Position numbers and translations under genes: made by a program. The notes below the pieces were generated by a model, which saw only the letters and a program-made list of their open reading frames with translations, had not been told where the DNA came from and did not search any database. From RHKX01 sp041393495 (GTDB taxonomy: Bacteria > Actinomycetota > Thermoleophilia > Solirubrobacterales > 70-9), in NCBI GenBank assembly GCA_041393495.1, contig JAWKKA010000019.1, positions 1 to 46,301 of the forward strand: a stretch of 46,301 nucleotides of DNA. The letters run 5' to 3'. Positions 40,989 through 46,301 of this stretch are shown here, piece after piece; position 1 is the first letter of the stretch; every line of letters starts with the position of its first letter.

Positions 40989-40994
40989 TAATCT
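40989..40994 (+). promoter_or_regulatory. -10 element (TAATCT) of the C1q-like gene
   Basis: It lies 40 nt before the TTG start. The leader carries AGGAGGAGG at 41019-41027, 6 nt from the start, one of the strongest ribosome sites in the window. Confidence 0.6.
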
Positions 40995-41033
40995 CGAATA
41001 GCGTTTCGGGCACCCACCAGGAGGAGGCCGATC

Positions 41034-41783
41034 TTGGTCCGCTCTATCCGTTCCAACGTCGTCGGGTTCGTTGCGATCTTCATCGCTCTCGGTGGGATCG
41101 GCTACGCGGCCGCGCTCGCTCCCGACAGCGTCAGGTCGAAACACATCAAGGACGGGCAGGTCAAGTCCGTCGACGTCCGCAACGACGGGCTGACCGGCGC
41201 CGACGTCGAGGAGTCGACCCTCGACGCCGTTACGCCCGGCGGGGCCGCGGGTGGCGATCTCGCCGGCAGCTACCCGAACCCGTCGATCAGCGAGAACGGG
41301 GTGAGCAGTTCCGAGATCGCGAACGGATCGGTCGGCACGGCGGACCTGGCCGTCGCTCCCGCGGCCCGCGCCCGCCCGATCTCAAATCCGACGCTCGGGA
41401 ACGACACCGTCACCGAGCTCAGCCTCGGGAACGAGATCTTCGACACCGGTGGGGTGCACAGCACCACCACCAACCCTGAGCGGCTGATCGCTCCGGTCGA
41501 CGGCTACTACATGATCAGCGGGGAGGTCGTGTTCGCGGCTGATCCCAACGGATCGCGCCAGGTGCTGCTGCGCAGGAACGACAGCATCGGCACGATCGGA
41601 GAGAGCGTGAACCGAGCGAGCGGCACGCCGGATCGAACCGCGTTGCCGGTGACGACGATCTTCAGGCTCGACGCCGGAGACTACGTCGAGCTGGATGCCC
41701 TCCAGAGCAGCGGCGGCAGCCTCGACGTGATCGCGTCGGGGACGTACCTCGCGATCGCCTGGATCGGGCCAACCGCCCCGTAG
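41034..41783 (+). CDS. Secreted C1q/TNF-like surface protein
   Basis: A 249-residue exported protein. Its N-terminal signal (VVGFVAIFIALGGIGYAAAL) is followed by a linker (APDSVRSKHIKDGQVKSVDV, with NDGLTGADVEESTL) that I associate with large paralogous families in Thermoleophilia. Then comes a tail-fibre-like GGDLAGSYPNPSI segment and a C-terminal beta-sandwich (about 120-249: YYMISGEVVFAAD, VTTIFRLDAGDYVEL, GTYLAIAWIG) resembling bacterial C1q-like domains. It probably forms trimers outside the cell. The start is TTG with a strong RBS, and the palindrome upstream implies regulated expression. Confidence 0.75.
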   Translation: MVRSIRSNVVGFVAIFIALGGIGYAAALAPDSVRSKHIKDGQVKSVDVRNDGLTGADVEESTLDAVTPGGAAGGDLAGSYPNPSISENGVSSSEIANGSVGTADLAVAPAARARPISNPTLGNDTVTELSLGNEIFDTGGVHSTTTNPERLIAPVDGYYMISGEVVFAADPNGSRQVLLRRNDSIGTIGESVNRASGTPDRTALPVTTIFRLDAGDYVELDALQSSGGSLDVIASGTYLAIAWIGPTAP

Positions 41784-41797
41784 GGCGACGACGCCGC

Positions 41798-42355
41798 TCA
41801 GCGGTCGAGCGCCGCGAAGAACCGCTCGAGCATCCGCGCCGTGGCGCCCCAGATGAACGCGTCGCCGACGTCGTAGGTCGGCGTCCGGAACGGGACGCCG
41901 CGGCGGATCAGGCGGCGCATCCCGTAGCCGCCGCGGAGCTCGTCGAGGCCGAGCTCGATCACGCGCTCGACCTCGTGGGGGCTGAGCGTGTGGGCGAGCC
42001 GCTCGGGGACGACGGCGACGACCGGCAGGACCTTGAACGAGGTGACGACGGTCGAGGTCGGCGGCAGCGCCCCGACGACCTCGACGGCGGCCCGGTCGAG
42101 GCCGATCTCCTCCTCGGCCTCGCGGAGCGCGCACTCGACGAGGCTCTCGCCCGGCTCGGCGCGGCCGCCGGGGAACGAGATCTCGCCGGCGTGGCGGCGC
42201 AGGTCGTGGCGGCGCTCGGTGAAGATCAGGCCGGGCCGGGTCGGCCAGCCGAAGAGCGGGACGAGCACCGCCGCGCGCTCGCTGCCGTGGGCGTGCAGCG
42301 ACTCCGCCTCGACCGGATCGAGGAAGGTCCGCCGCAGGTCGTTCGCCTCGCTCAG
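41798..42355 (-). CDS. Nudix hydrolase, CoA-pyrophosphatase (NudL)-like
   Basis: A 185-residue Nudix protein. The box reads GGRAEPGESLVECALREAEEEIGL (given here in parts: GGRAEPGESLVECAL then REAEEEIGL) and is preceded by RHAGEISFPGG. The UPF0035-like features LPPTSTVVTSF and TYDVGDAFIWGATARML suggest CoA/dinucleotide pyrophosphatase. No ATG, GTG or TTG is available in frame between the upstream stop and residue 29. The best fit is a CTG at 42355 that overlaps the SDR stop (CTGA). An internal GTG (about 42274) would remove the N-terminal helix. It is the last gene of the reverse operon. Confidence 0.85.
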   Translation of the reverse strand: MSEANDLRRTFLDPVEAESLHAHGSERAAVLVPLFGWPTRPGLIFTERRHDLRRHAGEISFPGGRAEPGESLVECALREAEEEIGLDRAAVEVVGALPPTSTVVTSFKVLPVVAVVPERLAHTLSPHEVERVIELGLDELRGGYGMRRLIRRGVPFRTPTYDVGDAFIWGATARMLERFFAALDR

Positions 42356-43164
42356 ATGATCACCTGGACGGTGCCGCCGTCGACGCTCCAGGCCGATCCG
42401 AGCACGTAGGAGGCCCGCTCGGAGCAGAGGAAGGCGATGACCGAGGCGATCTCGTCGACCTCGGCGAGGCGGCCGATCGGGCGCGAGGCGCCGGTGGCGG
42501 CGAGGCCTTCGTCGCGGTCGGCGTGGCCGTGCAGCTCGACGGACTGGTCGAGAAGGCCGCCGGGCCGCATCCACATCTCCGACTTGACCGGGCCCGGGCA
42601 GACCGCGTTGACGAGGACTCCGGTGCCCGCCCAGCGCTCGGCGTACAGGCGCGAGAGCGAGAGCTCGGCCGCCTTCGCCACCGAGTACTCGCCCATCTTC
42701 GCCGACGGGCGCTTGCCGGCCGTGGAGGCGACGTTGACGACGCGGCCCCAACCGCGCTCCGCCATCGCCGGGATCGCCGTCCGCATCAGCCGCATCGGCG
42801 CGATCACGTTCAGCTCCCAGGCGGCGTTCCAATCGGCGTCGGGGATGTCATCGAGGTCGCGCCAGCGCGCCTGCCCGGCGCCGTTTACGACCACGTCGAG
42901 AGATCCGAACCGGCTCTCGGCCTCGGCGGCGATCCGCTCGGCGGCGCCGGCTTCGGTGACGTCGACGGCGAGGTGGGCCGCCCGGCCGTGGGCGCGCGCC
43001 CCGGCCCGCCCGCACTCCGCGGCGGCGGCGGCGATCTCGTCGCCGGAGCGGGCGATCAGCAGCACCTGCGCGCCCGCCTCGCAGAGCATCCGCGCCGTCG
43101 CCCGGCCGATCCCGCGGCCGGCTCCGGTGACCGCGCAGGACCTCCCGGCGATCCCGAGGTCCAT
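42352..43164 (-). CDS. Short-chain dehydrogenase/reductase
   Basis: A 270-residue classical SDR. The NAD(P) loop is CAVTGAGRGIGRATA, the structural motif is VVVNGAGQARW (N-G-A-G in place of N-N-A-G), the catalytic Ser is in VVNVASTAGKRP, and Tyr/Lys are in EYSVAKAAEL. The C-terminus SVDGGTVQVII is typical. The substrate is unknown. The ATG overlaps the OsmC stop (TGATG). Confidence 0.93.
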   Translation of the reverse strand: MDLGIAGRSCAVTGAGRGIGRATARMLCEAGAQVLLIARSGDEIAAAAAECGRAGARAHGRAAHLAVDVTEAGAAERIAAEAESRFGSLDVVVNGAGQARWRDLDDIPDADWNAAWELNVIAPMRLMRTAIPAMAERGWGRVVNVASTAGKRPSAKMGEYSVAKAAELSLSRLYAERWAGTGVLVNAVCPGPVKSEMWMRPGGLLDQSVELHGHADRDEGLAATGASRPIGRLAEVDEIASVIAFLCSERASYVLGSAWSVDGGTVQVII

Positions 43165-43565
43165 CAGGGCGCCGCGGGCCGTTCGATCGTGACGATCTCG
43201 ACGTCGGAGGCGAGGATCCGGTGGACCGGGCACTTGCCGGCGATGACCATGATCCGCCCGCGCTGGTCGTCGTCGAGGCCGTCCGGCAGCGTCACCGCGA
43301 CCTCGAAGCTCGTCCCCTCGCCGGCCCGCGGCGGCCCCGGGAAGTCGACGTCGACGACGAGCCCGTCGACGCTCCAGCCCTTGCGGTCGGCGTAGAGGCG
43401 GATCGTCATCGCGGTGCAGGCGGCGAGCGCCGCGGTGACGAGTCGGGTCGGGGACGGGGCGGTATCGGTGCCGCCGACGTCGATCGGCTCGTCGACGACG
43501 ATCTCGTGGCCGTCGATCTCGACGGTGTGGACGAGGCCGTCGCGCTGTCGCGCGGTCGCCCTCAT
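43164..43565 (-). CDS. OsmC family peroxiredoxin-like protein
   Basis: A 133-residue OsmC-fold protein. It has SPTRLVTAALAACTAMTI with the first redox Cys and GKCPVHRIL with the second Cys, the pair used to reduce organic hydroperoxides. Lys and Arg patches match the family. It is translationally coupled with the cobalamin adenosyltransferase (ATGA) and the SDR. Confidence 0.9.
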   Translation of the reverse strand: MRATARQRDGLVHTVEIDGHEIVVDEPIDVGGTDTAPSPTRLVTAALAACTAMTIRLYADRKGWSVDGLVVDVDFPGPPRAGEGTSFEVAVTLPDGLDDDQRGRIMVIAGKCPVHRILASDVEIVTIERPAAP

Positions 43566-44146
43566 CGGTCGCCCTCCGCCGCCCGGGCGCCCCGCCGTCC
43601 CTCGAACAGGGCCGGATCGGAGACGTCGGTGTAGCGGGCCATCGCCCAGACGAGGTCGGCGGCGCGGTTCAGGTAGGCGGGCACGGCGCTCGATCCGAGA
43701 TCTTCCTCGCGGCCCAGGGCGGTGACCCGGCGCTCGGCCCGGCGCAGGGTCGCCCGGGCGAGGTCGAGGGCGGCGGAGAGCTCGGTGCCGCCGGGGATCA
43801 CGAACTTCGGCGGCAGCTCGACCCGCTCCATGTAGCGGTCGATCGCCGGTTCCAGCGCGCTGACCATCTCGCCGGTGATCCGGCTGACGCCGTCCTCGAG
43901 CCGTCCGGTCGCCTCCGGCGCCGCGGCGAGCTCGGCGCCGGCGACGAACAGGTCGGTCTGCAGGTCGAGCAGGTCGCGCTCGACCTCCCCCTTGCCGGCA
44001 CGACAGAGCGAGCGGGCGACCCCGAGCGCCGAGCCGGCCTCGTCGATCGTCCCGTAGGCCTCGATCCGGGCGTCCGACTTCGACCGGCGGCCGCCGTACC
44101 AGAGGCCGGTCGTGCCGTCGTCGCCCTTGCGCGTGTAGATCTTCAT
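43562..44146 (-). CDS. ATP:cob(I)alamin adenosyltransferase, PduO-type
   Basis: A 194-residue enzyme that makes adenosylcobalamin. It begins MKIYTRKGDDGTTGLWYGGR, the ATP-binding N-terminus of PduO enzymes, then EAYGTIDEAGSALG, RATLRRAERRV and LNRAADLVWAMARY, the helices that close the trimer active site. Length is standard. It sits in an operon with DUF1015, OsmC, SDR and Nudix genes, so its B12-dependent partner is elsewhere. Confidence 0.94.
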   Translation of the reverse strand: MKIYTRKGDDGTTGLWYGGRRSKSDARIEAYGTIDEAGSALGVARSLCRAGKGEVERDLLDLQTDLFVAGAELAAAPEATGRLEDGVSRITGEMVSALEPAIDRYMERVELPPKFVIPGGTELSAALDLARATLRRAERRVTALGREEDLGSSAVPAYLNRAADLVWAMARYTDVSDPALFEGRRGARAAEGDR

Positions 44147-45417
44147 CGCCCGGGCGCCTCGCTGGAGAGCGGGTTGAAGACGATGCCGGTGAGCAGCTTC
44201 GGGAAGAAGTAGGTCGACTTCGGCGGCATCGTCTCGCCGGCGTCGGCGACCGCGCGGACCTGACCCACCGGCGTCGGCCGGAGGAAGAAGCCGGCGTCGG
44301 CCTCGCCGGCTTCGACCCGGCGGACCGCCTCGGCGAGCTCCGAGCAGTAGGAGAGCCCGCGCTTGGCGGCGATGTCCGCGGTGCTCATCCCGAGCGCGCC
44401 CTCGAGGATCAGCGCCTCGAGGGCGGCGGCGTCGAGCGTCCGGTAGGCGGCCGAGGCGCCGGGCAGGGCGTCGGCGAGGAGCGAGTCGTCGGCGAGGCGC
44501 AGCCGGTACGGCTTGCCGTCGAGGGCGTCCAGGTAGCCGAAGGCGATCGTGCCGTCGCCGCGGTCGGGGACGAGGTCGGCGGGCGTCTCGAGCGGCTCGC
44601 GGTCGAACTGCTCGGCGAGCGTGGCGCCGAGCGCATGCCGCTTGTCGTCGTCGAGGCCGTGGAGCAGGCGGTGGGTGGCGAATACGCTCAGGCCCGGGTC
44701 CTCGAGCGAGACGAGGCAGGCGAGCGTGTAGCGGGCGTCGTCGCCGGGGCCGGCGCCGACCTCGTCGGCGTAGGTCCGCGCGGTCTCGTAGCGGTGGTGG
44801 CCGTCGGCGATCAGCAGCTCGGATCCGGCGAGGGCGTCGGCGACCGCGGCGTGCACCTCGGGATCGCCGATCGGCCAGGCCCGGTGCACGGTCCCGTCGG
44901 GATCGGTCACGGCGCAGAAGGGCTCGTCGGCGAGCGCCGGCGCGAGCAGCCCCCAGGCGTCGCCGGCGTGGAGGACGAAGATCGGCGAGAGGTTGTAGCG
45001 GGTCGCCCGGGTCAGCCGCAGGCGATCCTCCTTCGGCCCCGGCTGGGTGCGCTCGTGGGGCCGGATCAGGCCGGGGCCGTAGTCGGTGACGGCGATCCGG
45101 GCGAGAAACCCGCGTCGCGTCCGCCGGCCGCCGTCCGGCGCGTCGTAGTCCTGCTCGTAGGCCCAGATCGTCGGCTCGCTGTCCGCGACGAGCAGGCCCT
45201 CGTCGCGCCAGCGGCCGAGCAGGGCGGCGGCGTGCTCGTAGCGGTCGCCGTCGGCGGCTTCGGGAAGGTCGAGCTCGACGACGTTGGCGGGGGAACGGGA
45301 GACGAGCCGAGCCCGACCGGCGGCATCGATGACGTCGTAGGGCGGCGCCGTGACGTCGGCGATCGCGACCTTCGCGGCGTCGTAGTGGAGCGCTCTCAGG
45401 GCCCGGACCTCTGCCAT
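44143..45417 (-). CDS. DUF1015 family protein
   Basis: A 424-residue protein with the DUF1015 pattern: VRALRALHYD...TAPPYDVID near the N-terminus, ANVVELDLP, GLIRPHERTQPGPKEDRLRL, LLIADGHHRYETARTY (GHHR) and the C-terminal MPPKSTYFFPKLLTGIVF. The conserved His and Lys suggest an enzyme, but no activity is established to my knowledge. It is the first gene of the reverse operon. The ATG lies 10 nt after TAACCT. Confidence 0.88.
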   Translation of the reverse strand: MAEVRALRALHYDAAKVAIADVTAPPYDVIDAAGRARLVSRSPANVVELDLPEAADGDRYEHAAALLGRWRDEGLLVADSEPTIWAYEQDYDAPDGGRRTRRGFLARIAVTDYGPGLIRPHERTQPGPKEDRLRLTRATRYNLSPIFVLHAGDAWGLLAPALADEPFCAVTDPDGTVHRAWPIGDPEVHAAVADALAGSELLIADGHHRYETARTYADEVGAGPGDDARYTLACLVSLEDPGLSVFATHRLLHGLDDDKRHALGATLAEQFDREPLETPADLVPDRGDGTIAFGYLDALDGKPYRLRLADDSLLADALPGASAAYRTLDAAALEALILEGALGMSTADIAAKRGLSYCSELAEAVRRVEAGEADAGFFLRPTPVGQVRAVADAGETMPPKSTYFFPKLLTGIVFNPLSSEAPGR

Positions 45418-45427
45418 ACGGCCCCGC

Positions 45428-45433
45428 AGGTTA
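45428..45433 (-). promoter_or_regulatory. -10 element (TAACCT) of the DUF1015 operon
   Basis: It lies 10 nt before the ATG at 45417 on the reverse strand, with no Shine-Dalgarno between. Confidence 0.5.
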
Positions 45434-45473
45434 TTGACCGGATCCGTTCGCTCATTCCGTCCGACCCGTCAGG

Positions 45474-45485
45474 GAACATCTGTTC
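45474..45485 (+). promoter_or_regulatory. LexA-box-like palindrome
   Basis: GAACATCTGTTC (GAAC-N4-GTTC, followed by GA) resembles the actinobacterial SOS box CGAAC-N4-GTTCG. It lies between the divergent DUF1015 operon and the truncated LAGLIDADG-like gene. No SOS gene is visible nearby, so this is only a candidate. Confidence 0.4.
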
Positions 45486-45518
45486 GATGGATGAGACGAG
45501 AATCAGTGAGAAGCTGAG

Positions 45519-46031
45519 GTGGTAACGGTGAGACGGATGCAAGCCGAGTACAGAAGGCTCCGCAGCGCGGCCCACGCCGACGAGCGGGCCGAGTTCGAGC
45601 GCCTCTCGCGGGACCCGACGTTCCGCCACTTCCTGGCGCTGTGCATCGCCGAGCACACCGCGTCGGATGTCGGGCCGATCGAGATCCGCAGCGCCGACCC
45701 CGATGTGGTCGCGCTCGCCGCGCACTGGCTGCGGCGGCTGTCGAACGGCCGGGTCGACTACCGGCTGCAGTTCGACGAGGGCCAGGACGTCGTCGAGATG
45801 GTCCGGTTCTGGACGGTGCGCCTCGGGATCGGCCACGACAGGATCAGGCTGCAGCGCTGGTTTCGGAGCCGTCCGGTGCCGGCGCCCGCGCGCAACGCCG
45901 AGCATGGCGTCATGACCGTGCGGAGCAGCAACGCCGACCTGCGGATCCGCCTGCACGGTTGGATGCAGCGGATCCGCGAGGAGGGCTTCCCCGAGACGGC
46001 TCAGGAGGAGCTCTTCGACCTGGCGAGCTGA
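45519..46031 (+). CDS. Truncated LAGLIDADG-like DNA-binding protein, hypothetical
   Basis: A 170-residue protein. Its core (FRHFLALCIAEHTASD, then IEIRSADPDVVALAAHWLRRLS, VDYRLQFDEGQDVVEMVRFW, RLGIGHDRIRLQRW, HGVMTVRSSNADLRIRLHGWM) matches a family of actinobacterial proteins that normally carry a helix-turn-helix domain before it. That domain is missing here. A 12-codon frame just upstream, MDETRISEKLRW at 45487-45525, looks like a remnant of the lost N-terminus in another frame. It may therefore be a decayed gene or a short variant. GTG at 45528 and ATG at 45537 are alternative starts. Confidence 0.5.
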   Translation: MVTVRRMQAEYRRLRSAAHADERAEFERLSRDPTFRHFLALCIAEHTASDVGPIEIRSADPDVVALAAHWLRRLSNGRVDYRLQFDEGQDVVEMVRFWTVRLGIGHDRIRLQRWFRSRPVPAPARNAEHGVMTVRSSNADLRIRLHGWMQRIREEGFPETAQEELFDLAS

Positions 46032-46154
46032 GGGCGCGGCCGCCCAGCGCTTGCCCCGCGCTCTGCGCCGCGGGCCGTGCCTGGCCCGCCGCCTGCCAGC
46101 GAGTCGATCGGTACCCACGGGCCGCTGGGGCGGCGGCTAGACTCGGCCGCGCCT

Positions 46155-46228
46155 CGGGGCGTAGCGGAGCCTGGTACCGCGCCTGCTTTGGGGGCAGGAG
46201 ATCCCCGGTTCGAATCCGGGCGCCCCGA
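46155..46228 (+). tRNA. tRNA-Pro (anticodon UGG)
   Basis: A complete 74-nt cloverleaf. The acceptor stem is CGGGGCG/CGCCCCG (46155-46161 with 46221-46227), followed by discriminator A at 46228. The D stem is GCGG/CCGC, the anticodon stem CCTGC/GCAGG around TTTGGGG with anticodon TGG at 46189-46191, and the T arm CCCGG-TTCGAAT-CCGGG. CCA is not encoded. The 3' remainder of the window holds no gene that I can support. Confidence 0.97.
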
Positions 46229-46301
46229 TTCCCGCGCCGCCCCTGGCTGCGGGCTCGCCCCCATCGCTTGCCGCGCGCGGCTGATCGCGTTGCCGTCCCT
46301 C

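Noticed and set aside
43221..43634. Forward frames opposite the OsmC/adenosyltransferase genes
   Set aside because: Antisense shadows without motifs; the reverse-strand genes are certain.
46001..46264. Reverse-strand frame encoding 'SNRGSPAPKAG'-like peptide
   Set aside because: It is the antisense translation of the tRNA-Pro gene, a well-known false protein in databases.

Overview
This window reads as chromosomal core DNA of a very GC-rich actinobacterium, most likely of the class Thermoleophilia (Solirubrobacterales-like). This is inferred from composition, GTG/TTG starts, DUF3352 lipoproteins, an rplM-rpsI-glmM-glmS-acpS-nnrDE-alr order, a secreted protein whose N-terminal linker (APDSVRSKHIKDGQVK) I associate with that class, and many promoters of the form TAnnnT placed 6-12 nt before the start codon. 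I see no mobile element, CRISPR array or rRNA.

Layout. 1-1.7 kb: end of an unknown gene, then a reverse-strand secreted M23 peptidase behind a c-di-AMP (ydaO-type) riboswitch. 1.7-14.2 kb (+): rplM, rpsI with a 179-residue acidic extension, glmM, glmS, a DUF3352 lipoprotein, acpS, nnrDE, alr, a CCA-adding/poly(A) polymerase family enzyme, a HIT protein, an enoyl-CoA hydratase and infA. Two chained 12-codon micro-ORFs lie between the HIT and hydratase genes. 14.3-16.8 kb (-): a DrrAB-like ABC-2 exporter. 16.9-20 kb: a secreted protein, a lipoprotein, a zinc-ribbon protein and a GT4 glycosyltransferase. 20-24.4 kb (+): a catalytically complete A2-type cytochrome c oxidase (ctaC, ctaD, ctaE) with a two-domain USP-like gene inserted between ctaD and ctaE. 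24.5-28.7 kb: a metallophosphoesterase, small membrane proteins, a diheme cytochrome c lipoprotein and a CBS protein.

28.7-32.8 kb (-) is the most unusual part: a second set of oxidase-like genes. Its subunit II homologue has lost the CuA cysteines and one CuA histidine. Its subunit I homologue has lost all six metal-ligand histidines, the cross-linked Tyr, the K-channel Lys, the D-channel Asp and the heme-propionate Arg pair. Both frames are full length and overlap ATGA-style, followed by ctaB and two tiny membrane proteins (36 and 90 aa). This looks like a maintained, cofactor-free oxidase-like complex rather than decay.

32.8-46.3 kb: a PAP2-type lipid enzyme, an LPG-synthase-like membrane protein, trxB behind an AT-rich palindrome, a GH15 glucoamylase-like enzyme, a class IV aminotransferase, two small genes, a rhodanese and a C1q-like secreted protein behind another palindrome. 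Then comes a tightly overlapped reverse operon (DUF1015, PduO-type cobalamin adenosyltransferase, OsmC, SDR, Nudix), a truncated LAGLIDADG-like gene beside a LexA-like site, and tRNA-Pro(UGG).

All family names come from motif recognition by eye; no database search was run.
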